This document shows, in pieces, positions 15,907 through 24,673 of a DNA stretch of 64,000 nt; position 1 is the stretch's first letter; each line of letters opens with the position of its first letter. The notes under the pieces were generated by a model. The model had not been told where the DNA came from and searched no databases. It saw only the letters and a program-made list of their open reading frames with translations. Both the position numbers and the translations under genes were made by a program. The DNA is from Curtobacterium sp. MCBA15_001 (lineage in GTDB: Bacteria > Actinomycetota > Actinomycetes > Actinomycetales > Microbacteriaceae), in the NCBI RefSeq assembly GCF_001864835.1, contig NZ_MJGI01000027.1, positions 105,287 through 169,286 of the forward strand, written 5' to 3'.

Positions 15907-17391
15907 ATGACCGCTACAGACAGCCGTCCCACCACTGCCCCCGCGGCCGAGAGCAGCGGGCCACCATCCATCCGTCCGCCGCGGAACACACAGCGTGGCT
16001 GGTTCGGACAGTTCCTGCTGCGACTGCACTTCTACGCCGGGCTTTTCATCGGACCGTTCATCCTCATCGCCGCGCTCTCCGGTGCCGTGTACGCGCTTGG
16101 TCCAACGATCGAGCAGGGCATGTACCGGCACGAACTCACCGCACCGTCCACCGCGGCCGCGAAGCCGTTGGCCGAGCAGATCGACGCCGCCCAGGCCTAC
16201 GTGGACCAGCACCACCCCGAAGACACCCTCGCCGCCGTCCGCCCCGCACCCGAGCAGGGCTCCACGACACGGGTGATGTACTCCGAGGCTGGGCTGATGG
16301 AGTCGCAGAACCGTGCGGTGTTCATCGATCCTGGCACCGCCCAGGTCCGCGGCGACCTGCTCGTCTACGGCACGTCCGGGGCGCTGCCGTTCCGCACCTG
16401 GGTGGACACGTTCCACCGGTCCCTGTTCCTCGGCGACATCGGCCGGCTCTACAGTGAAACTGCTGCGTCCTGGCTCGGCGTCGTCGCACTCGCCGGTCTT
16501 GGCCTGTGGGTGATCCGGATCAGGAAGGCCCGTGCCAAGCGCGACATGGTCCGCCCCGCACGTGGCGTTCGCGGCTACCGGCGGATCTTCTCCTGGCACG
16601 CCTCCACCGGGGTGTGGCTGCTCCTCGGCGCGTTGTTCCTTTCCGCGACCGGAATCACTTGGTCCCATTACGGCGGCGGCAGCGTCGACCAGCTCCGCTC
16701 CGCCCTCAGCTGGGGCACCCCCGCACTCGCCACCACCCTCACCGGCCCCGATGCCACTCCTGACGGCGGCGAGCATGCTCTCCACCACGGAAGCCCCGCA
16801 CCAGGGACCGATGCGGAACCAGCGACCATCACGCCTGCGCTGTTTGACGAAGTTCTCGGCGCGGCAAAGGCTGCGAACATCCACTCGTCGGAGCTGCAGA
16901 TCAGCCCACCGGCGGCTGCGGATCAGGCGTGGACGGTCGCGGAGATCAAGCGGTCGTACCCGACGGCAGTGAACTCCGTCGCGATCGACTCCCGTGACAT
17001 GAGCGTGGTGTCGGAGACGAACTTCGATACCTTCTCGATCCCCGCCAAGCTCGCCCAATGGGGCATTGACACCCACATGGGCACGATGTGGGGGCTACCG
17101 AACCAGATCCTGCTCTTCATCACCGCGCTCGGGATCGCCGCAATGGTCGTCTTCGGCTATGTCATGTGGTGGAAGCGCCGCCCGAACGGCAAGCGTTTCG
17201 GGAAGTCACCGGCCGCAGGCGCGCTGACGCGGGCGCCGTGGTGGGGCTCCGGGCTCGTCGCGGTCGGCGCGATCATCATCGGCGCGTTCCTGCCCGCGCT
17301 CGGCGTCACCCTGCTCGCGTTCGTCGTCATCGACGTCCTCATCACCAACCGCACCGCCACACCGCACGGTCCTCCAGCACTCAGCAAGTAG
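15907..17391 (+). CDS. PepSY-associated membrane protein (PepSY_TM family)
   Basis: Membrane protein of 494 aa. An N-terminal helix (FYAGLFIGPFILIAALSGAV, residues about 38-57) is followed by a large outside segment with PepSY-like repeats, further helices around 195-250, and two C-terminal helices. PepSY_TM proteins are often found with iron or siderophore genes, some as ferric-siderophore reductases. ATG at 15907 is 13 bp after the DUF5134 stop with GAGAGAAG upstream. Placement just before a FecCD-type ABC transporter suggests it reduces or releases metal from an imported chelate. The family is sure; the reductase role is inferred from known relatives. Confidence 0.9.
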   Translation: MTATDSRPTTAPAAESSGPPSIRPPRNTQRGWFGQFLLRLHFYAGLFIGPFILIAALSGAVYALGPTIEQGMYRHELTAPSTAAAKPLAEQIDAAQAYVDQHHPEDTLAAVRPAPEQGSTTRVMYSEAGLMESQNRAVFIDPGTAQVRGDLLVYGTSGALPFRTWVDTFHRSLFLGDIGRLYSETAASWLGVVALAGLGLWVIRIRKARAKRDMVRPARGVRGYRRIFSWHASTGVWLLLGALFLSATGITWSHYGGGSVDQLRSALSWGTPALATTLTGPDATPDGGEHALHHGSPAPGTDAEPATITPALFDEVLGAAKAANIHSSELQISPPAAADQAWTVAEIKRSYPTAVNSVAIDSRDMSVVSETNFDTFSIPAKLAQWGIDTHMGTMWGLPNQILLFITALGIAAMVVFGYVMWWKRRPNGKRFGKSPAAGALTRAPWWGSGLVAVGAIIIGAFLPALGVTLLAFVVIDVLITNRTATPHGPPALSK

Positions 17392-17450
17392 CTCCGCTTT
17401 CCGCCGGCGCCCTGTCGGCGGCACCACCACCATCTTCGAAGGAGCGCCGC

Positions 17451-18479
17451 ATGCGCCCGACCGTCCGACGTCTCATCACCGGCACCGGAGCCGCTGCCGC
17501 GCTCCTGCTGCTGGCCACCGCCTGCGCCGGCACCAGCGCCCCGACAGCGTCCACGTCCTCGAGCGGGAAGGCGTCGTCCGGGTACCCGGTGACGGTGGAG
17601 AACTGCGGCCGGAAGGTCACCGTCGCCGCTGAGCCGAAGCGGGTGGTGAGCCTGTGGCAGTCGAACACCGAGGCGCTCCTCGCGCTGGGGTTGCGGGACC
17701 GGGTCGTCGCGGTGCAGGGCGCGTACGCGCCGTACCCGGACTCGGTCGCGAAGCAGGCGAAGGGGTTGAAGGAGATCGGCAGCTCGATGGGGTTCCCGTC
17801 GAAGGAGGTACTACTGAGCGAGCGGCCGGACTTCGTCACCGGGCAGGTGCTCGACGGGTTCGCGTTCGACACCAAGCAGGGGTACGCGTCCGTGGAGCAG
17901 CTCGAGCAGACCGGTGCCACCGTGTACGGGGCGAACCTCTGCAAGTCGACGGACTCGCAGTCGACGAAGACATGGAACATCAACTCGGTGAAGACCACCC
18001 TCCGCGACTACGGGACGATCTTCGACGCATCGAAGAAGGCCGACGAGGTCATCGGCCGGCTCGATGCGCAGGAGCAGAAGGTCGTCGATGCGGTCAAGGG
18101 GAAGAAGACCGTTAAGACGGCGTACTTCAACGGTGGGACCGGTCCGGTGATCGTCCTCGCGGGTGGGATCTACGACGACCTGATCAGCACCGCCGGCGGG
18201 AAGAACGTGTTCGCGAAGGACTCCGTCTACGTCAGCAAGGAAGCGTTCGCCGCGTCCGACGCTGACGTGATCCTCGTCGGCACGTTCCCAGGGCAGGACT
18301 TCGCCACGCAGAAGGCGTTCCTGGAGAAGAACTTCCCGGACCTGCCCGCGGTCAAGGCCGGCCGAATCAGTGAGGTCCCGACGCAGGAAACCGACTCGTC
18401 GATCTCCGTCATGGTCGGGCTGACGAAGATCGCCAACGCGATCCACCCCGGCCTGGACCTGCCGGTCCCGACCTCGTGA
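17451..18479 (+). CDS. ABC transporter substrate-binding lipoprotein, iron/metal-chelate (FecB/BtuF fold)
   Basis: Membrane-anchored binding lipoprotein of 342 aa. The signal peptide ends in a lipobox (LLATAC, Cys25), followed by a Ser/Thr linker and a two-lobed helical-backbone domain (PKRVVSLWQSNTEALLALGL; later GGKNVFA and DADVILVG). This fold binds ferric siderophores, haem, cobalamin or other metal chelates. ATG at 17451 has GAAGGAG upstream. Its stop overlaps the permease start by four bases. It provides specificity for the importer under the copper-type operators; the chelated metal is not evident from sequence. Confidence 0.93.
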   Translation: MRPTVRRLITGTGAAAALLLLATACAGTSAPTASTSSSGKASSGYPVTVENCGRKVTVAAEPKRVVSLWQSNTEALLALGLRDRVVAVQGAYAPYPDSVAKQAKGLKEIGSSMGFPSKEVLLSERPDFVTGQVLDGFAFDTKQGYASVEQLEQTGATVYGANLCKSTDSQSTKTWNINSVKTTLRDYGTIFDASKKADEVIGRLDAQEQKVVDAVKGKKTVKTAYFNGGTGPVIVLAGGIYDDLISTAGGKNVFAKDSVYVSKEAFAASDADVILVGTFPGQDFATQKAFLEKNFPDLPAVKAGRISEVPTQETDSSISVMVGLTKIANAIHPGLDLPVPTS

Positions 18480-19543
18480 CCGCGGCCGCAGCAGCTCGAG
18501 CACCGCGGAAACGGGCTGCCCGTCGCCCCCGGCTGCTCATCGGGGTGCTCCTGGCCGCGTCAGTCGTCGCGATGGTGCTGTCCGTCGCCGTCGGTAGCGT
18601 CGGTATCGCACCGCTGACGGTCCTCGACGTCATCCGGACGCACCTGCTGCCTTGGACCAGCCCGGGCACCGGCGGCCTCGAGGATCAGATCGTCTGGGTG
18701 TTCCGGCTCCCGCGGGCACTCCTCGGCTTCGTCGTCGGTGCCGCTCTCGCCGTCGCCGGCGCCGTCCTCCAGGCCGTCGTCCGGAATCCGCTCGCGGACC
18801 CGTTCGTGTTCGGGGTCTCCTCCGGTGCGTCCGTCGCCGCGGTCGCCGCGCTCACCCTCACCACCGGGGCGGTCGCTGCCGTATCGACCCCGGTAGCGGC
18901 GTTCGTCGGCGCGTTCGTCACCACGGTGTTGGTGTTCGTCCTCGCGCAGCAAGGCGGCCGGGTCACCCCGAACCGGCTCGTCCTCGCCGGAGTTGCCCTG
19001 TCGTACCTGCTCAGCTCCATCACGAGCTACCTCGTCCTCCGCTCCAGCGGCACCAACCAGGGCGTCGGGCAGGTGCTGTCCTGGCTCGCCGGGAGCCTCG
19101 CCGCTGCCACATGGAGCGACCTCGGGATTCCCACCCTCGTCGTCGTCGCCTCGACGGTCGTACTGGTGTTGATGGCGCCGATCCTGAACGCGTTCCTCAC
19201 CGGGGACGAGACCGCCGCGAGCCTCGGCGTCGACGTCGGCCGGGTCCGGCTAGTGCTATTCATCATCACCTCGCTCCTGGTCGGCGTCGTCGTCGCCGTC
19301 AGCGGAGCGATCGGCTTCGTCGGCCTCGTCGTCCCCCACGCGGTGCGGATGATCATCGGGTCGGATCACCGGTGGGTGCTGCCCGCCTCCGCCCTCGCCG
19401 GCGGGCTGCTGCTCGTCGTCGTCGACATCGGCGCCCGACTCGTCCTCGCACCCACCGAAGTGCCGGTGGGGCTGCTCACCGCGGTCGTCGGCGCGCCGTT
19501 CTTCCTCTGGCTGCTCCGCCGCTCCGGACGGATCGAACGATGA
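18476..19543 (+). CDS. FecCD-family ABC permease for metal-chelate import
   Basis: Inner-membrane permease of 355 aa with about 10 helices. It shows family motifs RLPRALLGFVVGAALAVAG, NPLADPFVFGVSSGASV and GFVGLVVPHAVRMIIG. It forms the channel as a homodimer. GTG at 18476 overlaps the upstream stop (GTGA), and its stop overlaps the ATPase start (ATGA), so the three transporter genes are translationally coupled. Confidence 0.95.
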   Translation: MTAAAAARAPRKRAARRPRLLIGVLLAASVVAMVLSVAVGSVGIAPLTVLDVIRTHLLPWTSPGTGGLEDQIVWVFRLPRALLGFVVGAALAVAGAVLQAVVRNPLADPFVFGVSSGASVAAVAALTLTTGAVAAVSTPVAAFVGAFVTTVLVFVLAQQGGRVTPNRLVLAGVALSYLLSSITSYLVLRSSGTNQGVGQVLSWLAGSLAAATWSDLGIPTLVVVASTVVLVLMAPILNAFLTGDETAASLGVDVGRVRLVLFIITSLLVGVVVAVSGAIGFVGLVVPHAVRMIIGSDHRWVLPASALAGGLLLVVVDIGARLVLAPTEVPVGLLTAVVGAPFFLWLLRRSGRIER

Positions 19544-20328
19544 CCGGCCACGCCGGCCCAGACGGCGCGGCACTGCACATTGACGGGGTCAGCGTGGATC
19601 TCGCCGGGCGGCGCATCATCGACGCCGTCACCCTGCACGCTCAAGGCAACGTCGTCGGCCTCGTGGGCCCGAACGGCAGCGGGAAGTCAACGCTGCTCCG
19701 CGCCGTTTACCGGATGCTCCGCCCCGCCGACGGGCAGGTGCGCACGGCCGGTGATGACGTGTGGGCGATGCCCGCACGAGACGCCGCGCGCATCACCGCG
19801 GCAGTCGTCCAGGACAGTCCCGCCGACCTCGAACTCACCGTCGCCGACTGCGTCGCAACCGGCCGCCTCCCTCACGGCCGTCTCCTCGGCGGCAGGCATG
19901 CCGACGACCGGGACATTGTCGACCGGGCCATGGCAGCGGCTGGCGTGGCCGGCTTCGCGGACCGTGACGTCAGCACTCTCTCCGGAGGGGAACGACAACG
20001 TGTGCAGCTCGCGCGTGCGCTCGCGCAGGAGCCGCAGATCCTGGTCCTCGACGAGCCGACGAACCACCTCGACATCCACCATCAGCTGCAGCTGCTCGCC
20101 CTCATCCGGGACTTGCAGATCACGACCCTGGTGACGTTGCACGACTTGAACCTCGCTGCGGCGTACTGCGACGAAATCGTCATGCTCGAGCTCGGCCGCG
20201 TCATCGCTTCCGGACGCCCAGAGCAGGTGTTCACCCCGCAGCTGCTGCAGCAGGTGTTCGGCGTCCGCGCCGACACGCTCACCAACCCCCTCACCGGCCG
20301 GCTACAGCTCGTCTACGCCTACAACTGA
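19540..20328 (+). CDS. ABC transporter ATPase for metal-chelate import (FecE/FhuC type)
   Basis: Cytoplasmic ATPase of 262 aa with Walker A GPNGSGKST near residue 46, Q-loop AVVQDS, signature LSGGERQRVQLARAL, Walker B ILVLDEPTNHLD and the switch His in TLHDLN. It energises the FecCD permease. ATG at 19540 overlaps the permease stop. Closest by pattern are siderophore/cobalamin-type importers. Confidence 0.96.
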   Translation: MTGHAGPDGAALHIDGVSVDLAGRRIIDAVTLHAQGNVVGLVGPNGSGKSTLLRAVYRMLRPADGQVRTAGDDVWAMPARDAARITAAVVQDSPADLELTVADCVATGRLPHGRLLGGRHADDRDIVDRAMAAAGVAGFADRDVSTLSGGERQRVQLARALAQEPQILVLDEPTNHLDIHHQLQLLALIRDLQITTLVTLHDLNLAAAYCDEIVMLELGRVIASGRPEQVFTPQLLQQVFGVRADTLTNPLTGRLQLVYAYN

Positions 20329-20372
20329 CGCCGACCCCGGCCAACCGATCACGAACGAGGAGCACCCACACC

Positions 20373-21209
20373 ATGCACGACTCCCCCACCGACGCCGGCG
20401 ACCTGCCCGGGCACACCAGCATGCCCGCCGACAGCGCCAGCACCTTGTTCACTGCCTCAGACGACCCGGTAAAACAGGGCGCGATCGACCGGTCGATCGC
20501 CGCGCACCACACCCTCGCCGCGCTCCCCGACGTCCGCTTCGCCACCGACAAGACGATCGTCATCGTCCTGCACCCAGGGTTCGAGCTCCTCGACGTCGTC
20601 GGCCCGTTCCACTTCCTCGCCGGCACCGGCGCCACCGTGCACCTGGCAACCACCGACGACACGCTCGACCCGGTCCCCAGCGGCAGCGGCGTGCCCCTCA
20701 CCCCGACCATCACCCTCGCCGACGCCCCGACGTCTCTCGCGGTGATCCTTGTACCCGGCGGCGACACCGGAATCCTCGTCCGCGACGCTCAAGCCATCGC
20801 CGACATCCGACGACTTAGCGACGACGCCGAGTACGTCACCAGCGTCTGCTCCGGATCGATCGCTCTCGCCGCGGCCGGGCTCCTCGACGGTCGGCGTGCG
20901 ACGTCGCACTGGTCCGTCCGCCACCTCCTCACCGGATACGGCGCCACCGACGTCAACGAACGCGTCGTCGAGGACGGTAACCGCCTCACCGCAGCCGGCG
21001 TCACCGCCGGCATGGACCTCGCCATCCGACTCGTCTCCTACCTCTGCGGCGACACCCTCGCCCGCTTCGCTGTCCTCGGCGCCGAATACGCGCCCGAACC
21101 GCCCTTCAACACCGGCACACCTGAACGGGCTGGCGGAGCACTCACCGACCTGTCCCGTGACTTCCTCGCCCCGCTCGAAGAGGAACTCCGGACACCGCCG
21201 GCGCGCTAG
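20373..21209 (+). CDS. DJ-1/PfpI-family protein, isonitrile-hydratase-like
   Basis: Protein of 278 aa. An unusual N-terminal tail of about 65 residues precedes the DJ-1/PfpI domain (VIVLHPGFELLDVVGPFHFL; nucleophile in VTSVCSGSIALAAAGLL, Cys near 158; then SHWSVRHLL). The pattern is closest to the isonitrile hydratase/AraC-N-terminal branch. It is last in the metal-chelate transporter operon, 44 bp after the ATPase, with GAGGAG upstream. Isonitrile hydratases convert isonitriles to formamides. Because diisonitrile metallophores exist in actinomycetes, a link to processing an isonitrile chelator is attractive but speculative. Confidence 0.85.
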   Translation: MHDSPTDAGDLPGHTSMPADSASTLFTASDDPVKQGAIDRSIAAHHTLAALPDVRFATDKTIVIVLHPGFELLDVVGPFHFLAGTGATVHLATTDDTLDPVPSGSGVPLTPTITLADAPTSLAVILVPGGDTGILVRDAQAIADIRRLSDDAEYVTSVCSGSIALAAAGLLDGRRATSHWSVRHLLTGYGATDVNERVVEDGNRLTAAGVTAGMDLAIRLVSYLCGDTLARFAVLGAEYAPEPPFNTGTPERAGGALTDLSRDFLAPLEEELRTPPAR

Positions 21210-21715
21210 GCAAGCGGCCGCCCCGGTCGCAACATCAACGGCGGCATCGAACTGACATCCGCCTTCTGTCCATGGGCCATCGGACGCCGAGGGCGTCACC
21301 GGTGAAGAGATCAGCGGCCGAGCGCTTCTCGTCCAGGTGACTGCGAGTGCGATCGCGATCAGGAGGATTGCGCTGACGAGCCCCGTCCCCAGATCGAGGA
21401 CACACCGACGTCCTTCGCGACCTGCCGCACCGAGGTCTCACCGCTGCGGGCGCCCACGATCACATCACGCGGAACTCTTCGGTATACGCCTTCACCGTGG
21501 CGCACATCCTTCCAGCAGGAGCCAACGCTCCTACCTGCTATGAGTCAACCGAACCTGCAGCACTCCCGTGACGTCGCTACCGCTGGTGCGCACGGACCAA
21601 AACACAAACAGCACGAAACAAGTCCAATCCAGCCGGTCCGCGGAGGACCAAGTTCGTAGTCGAGCCGGAGCTTCGGCCACCGATTAAGCGACGAGTGTGT
21701 CGTAACCTCAATGTC
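21210..21715. other. 500-bp stretch holding an IS remnant
   Basis: There is no intact gene. The recognisable part is a broken IS3-type orfA at 21386-21507; the rest shows nothing. It forms the right boundary of the metal island. Confidence 0.55.
21386..21507 (-). pseudogene. Decayed IS3-family transposase orfA fragment
   Basis: Starting at the ATG complementary to 21505-21507 it reads VKAYTEEFR. After a one-base shift it continues RDVIVGARSGETSVRQVAKD and VGVSS. This is the helix-turn-helix start of IS3-type OrfA proteins, whose usual opening has a Tyr-x-x-Glu-Phe pattern. The rest of the element is gone. It is evidence that transposition helped shape the edge of the metal island. Confidence 0.55.
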
Positions 21716-22450
21716 ATGACTGATCTGCAACTAGCGGCCAATGGCGATGTCGACCATCCGGCGATGCCGAAGACCGCCGTGGAGATTGCAGCGGACGCGG
21801 CGGCCTGTGTCGAGGCTGGGGCGACTCTCCTGCACCTGCATGCGTTCGACGATGATGGGCAGGAGACTCTCGAAGCTGAGCCGGTGGCCCGTATGCTCAC
21901 GGCGGTCCGGGCGGCGTGTCCGGGGGTCCCGATCAACGTGACGACCTTCGCCTCCATTGTTTCCGACCCCGTTCATCGTCTTCGCCTCATCGATGGATGG
22001 ACGGTGCTGCCAGATCTCATCGCTGCGAATCAAGGAGAGAAGGGTATCGACGATGTGAGCGCGTTGCTCTCAGGGCGAGGCGTCGGGATCGAGGCGTGTG
22101 TCCTGAGCGTCGACGACGTGCGCACGTTCCTGCGCCGAGGGTCCTGGTCGCGCTTCGCCCGGCTGGTGGTTGAACCGCTGGAACCCGTCGCGGAAGACGC
22201 GGTGGCCCTCGCAGAAACGATGGAATCCGAACTCCGAGCGGCAGAAGTGCGCCTGCCCGAGCTGCATCACGGTGTCGGACTAGCGTCGTGGACGATCATG
22301 CGGCGCGCGGTCCGCAATGGCCACAGCATCAGGACTGGTCTAGAGGACACCCTCGTGCTCGAGGATGGTTCGCCGGCGGCGTCCAACGCGCAGCTCGTCG
22401 CCGCAGCGTCCGCGATCGCCCACCCTTCGGAACGGCCGCGGAGCAGCTAA
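21716..22450 (+). CDS. BKACE-like (DUF849) beta-keto acid cleavage protein, short form
   Basis: Cytoplasmic TIM-barrel-like protein of 244 aa related to 3-keto-5-aminohexanoate cleavage enzymes. These condense a beta-keto acid with acetyl-CoA using zinc. Recognisable are HPAMPKTAVEIAADAAACVE, GATLLHLHAFD (a His pair at the metal-site position) and a later HHGVGLASW. It is shorter than classical members (about 270-310 aa) and begins close to the first barrel strand. No ribosome site precedes ATG 21716, so a leaderless start is possible. No pathway partner is adjacent. Family likely, substrate unknown. Confidence 0.78.
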   Translation: MTDLQLAANGDVDHPAMPKTAVEIAADAAACVEAGATLLHLHAFDDDGQETLEAEPVARMLTAVRAACPGVPINVTTFASIVSDPVHRLRLIDGWTVLPDLIAANQGEKGIDDVSALLSGRGVGIEACVLSVDDVRTFLRRGSWSRFARLVVEPLEPVAEDAVALAETMESELRAAEVRLPELHHGVGLASWTIMRRAVRNGHSIRTGLEDTLVLEDGSPAASNAQLVAAASAIAHPSERPRSS

Positions 22451-23054
22451 CGCGGCGACGGTCCGGGTAGTGACGATGCGTTCGGAACACCTTGGAACGG
22501 ACGGAAGAGAACTGATCCGCTGAGGTCTGGGGACCCTGCAGGTGGGTACGCCCGCTCCTGAAGCTGAGCGCGTCGACCCTGGCAAGGTTCATCAACTCGT
22601 CGAAGACCCTCATCCGATTGTCGGCCGGCAGTGCCAGCTCACCCGCTTGGCGATCGCTCATCGCACTTTCAGACCTTCGAACGTTCGCGGTATCGACACC
22701 GCCAGATGACCGTTGCGGTCGAGAGGCGTCGGGGCTTCCCCGGTCTGGGCGACGCGACTCAGTGACCTGATTTCGGACCGCTCTTACCGGCTAAGGCATC
22801 CGACGGGAGGACCGCGCCGGTGGAGCGGCATCGGAGGGACGCCCCTGGGGCATAAGGAGAGCGGTCAGGCAACGGCTCCTGGCGTCTCGAGCGTGATGGG
22901 GCTGCTGGCTGAGCACGGTCAGAGGCTCGAATATCTCACCAGCCTGGGTTTGGCACGGTAGACGCCCGTCGGTCGCGACCGACCACGAGGCCTCGGTCGG
23001 TGTCGGGACGACGGACGCCGCGTCTCCGGGTCTGACACCGGATTGAAGCCTCCG
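22451..23054. other. 600-bp stretch with no recognised gene
   Basis: Short open frames on both strands (for example a minus-strand one starting MSDRQAGELALPADN near 22661) lack ribosome sites and known motifs. I see no repeats or terminator-grade hairpins. Confidence 0.45.
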
Positions 23055-24275
23055 TCAGAGCTCCGTCGGAGCGGGTCGGGAAGAAATGACGAGGCAGGCA
23101 GCGATGATCACCGCGATGACGATCAGGATCGCGGACGTCGGCGCGATGACCGACGTCGAGGCGATGACGGTGGGGAGCACGAAGCCGCTGTACGCCAAGG
23201 AGTAGTAGACGCCGGTCAGCCCACCGAGGTCGTCCCCGTTCGCGAGCGACTGTATCCGGCTGAGGCCCGAGACCATCAAGATGCCGTAACCGATGCCGAG
23301 CACGGTCGCGGCGAAGGCGCCGAGCGCCACCGACGGCCGGGCGGCGACAAGTGCCGCGAGGAGCGTGCCGATGATCGTCGCGGAGAGTCCCACGGTGGAC
23401 TGATGACCGTGAGTCCACACGGCGAGACGGGGAACGACGGTTTGCGCGATCGCTCCGGAACCGAGCGTGATCACGGTCAGCGCTCCGGCGTACAAGATCG
23501 CGTCGGAACCGACCTCGGCTTCAACGGTCGACGGGATGACCGCGTACGCGATTGCGGCTGCTCCGAAGACCCACGGAGCGACTGGCACGATCGAGCGCCA
23601 GAAGACGCGACGGCTCACGGCTGGGATGCGAAGGTCGGCGATCAGAGAACGGACCCCTGCGTCGTATGGCCGTGAGCGTGGCGCTCGGAGCAGCACCACG
23701 CTCGCGACGAGCGTGACCACCAGGTGGGCGACGTACGGAAGAACCGAGGGGAGCGGCGCCCACTGCGCAAGCGCTGCCGACACCCCCGCTCCGACTCCAA
23801 GGCCGACGGTCAGCGTGAGTGTGGCTCGGCGGGCTGCCAGCCCGGGGGTGCCGGTCTCAGGTGACAGCTCCTTGATCCAGCTCGTCCCGACCACCATCGC
23901 GATCGCGACGCTGACACCGGCGAGGAAACGTCCGACAGCCATCAGAGCGAGGCTGCTCGGGAACGTCATCAGCACCAAGCTCGCCGCTGCACCGCACCCA
24001 AGGCCGAACGCGATGAGTCGCTTCCGGCCGTATCGGTCGGACACCGGGCCGGCGACGAGGAACCCCGGTATGAGCCCGAGCACGTACACGGCGAGCATCT
24101 CGTCCACAGCCTCAGTCGAATAGCCGAACTGGCGTTCGTACATCGGGAGCAACGGCGTGAAGTGGTTGCCTCCCCACGCCATCACCGCGATTGCGGGAAC
24201 GCCAGAGCGCCATGATCGAAGCGGTCGCGCGAGCGAATGCCGGCGCGCACCGTGGACTGTGATCGTGCGGCTCAC
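23055..24275 (-). CDS. Major facilitator superfamily transporter
   Basis: Inner-membrane transporter of 406 aa with about 12 helices and the loop 2-3 motif as GPVSDRYGRKRLI, typical of drug/proton or sugar-type MFS proteins. GTG at 24273-24275 overlaps the stop of the 103-aa upstream gene by four bases (GTGA), which fixes the start and indicates coupling; longer frames are rejected. It is divergent, via that small gene, from a GntR regulator that probably controls it. Substrate unknown. Confidence 0.9.
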   Translation of the reverse strand: MSRTITVHGARRHSLARPLRSWRSGVPAIAVMAWGGNHFTPLLPMYERQFGYSTEAVDEMLAVYVLGLIPGFLVAGPVSDRYGRKRLIAFGLGCGAAASLVLMTFPSSLALMAVGRFLAGVSVAIAMVVGTSWIKELSPETGTPGLAARRATLTLTVGLGVGAGVSAALAQWAPLPSVLPYVAHLVVTLVASVVLLRAPRSRPYDAGVRSLIADLRIPAVSRRVFWRSIVPVAPWVFGAAAIAYAVIPSTVEAEVGSDAILYAGALTVITLGSGAIAQTVVPRLAVWTHGHQSTVGLSATIIGTLLAALVAARPSVALGAFAATVLGIGYGILMVSGLSRIQSLANGDDLGGLTGVYYSLAYSGFVLPTVIASTSVIAPTSAILIVIAVIIAACLVISSRPAPTEL

Positions 24276-24583
24276 CGGTGCGAGGCGGTGTCGCCCGCCA
24301 TCAGCAGCCTCGGCGCGCGGTGCTCGTACACGGCGGAGATACCGGAGTCGTCGAGGAGCGTCCACCCCACAGCGCCGTCAGGCTGGTCGCCGATCAAGAT
24401 TCGTGCGGGGCGTCGTCCGTCGATGGTCGGGATACGCAGGACCCGGTCGTTTCCGAGGCTGCCGTTCCGCAGGATCGCGACGCTGTCTGCTCCAGAGCGT
24501 GCCGCAGTCCGGTCATCGGACTGCGCCTCCGCCTCCGCAGTGCTCAGCATCAACGTGTCGTTCGAAAGCTTGGTGGTCGTCAT
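24272..24583 (-). CDS. Hypothetical 103-aa protein coupled to an MFS gene
   Basis: I do not recognise this protein. It is soluble, with no signal peptide or helix. The middle is beta-rich (VAILRNGSLGNDRVLRIP, then RPARILIGDQPDGAVGWTLL). The start is firm: ATG at 24581-24583 with GGAAGGA upstream. The stop overlaps the MFS start (GTGA), so the two are translated together. It may be a small ligand-binding or accessory protein for the transporter, but no function can be assigned. Confidence 0.7.
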   Translation of the reverse strand: MTTTKLSNDTLMLSTAEAEAQSDDRTAARSGADSVAILRNGSLGNDRVLRIPTIDGRRPARILIGDQPDGAVGWTLLDDSGISAVYEHRAPRLLMAGDTASHR

Positions 24584-24614
24584 GATGATTCCTTCCTCGA
24601 TGTGCGTCTAGGAT

Positions 24615-24634
24615 ACAACTTGGATCCGACTTGT
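24615..24634. promoter_or_regulatory. Imperfect 20-bp palindrome, GntR operator candidate
   Basis: ACAACTTGGATCCGACTTGT matches its own reverse complement at 16 of 20 positions, centred on GGATCC. It lies in the 90-bp gap between the divergent small gene/MFS pair and the GntR gene. Binding is inferred. Confidence 0.45.
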
Positions 24635-24673
24635 TCAAGAGCTTCTGCGAAGATGGCCAAGGAGGTGCTGCGG

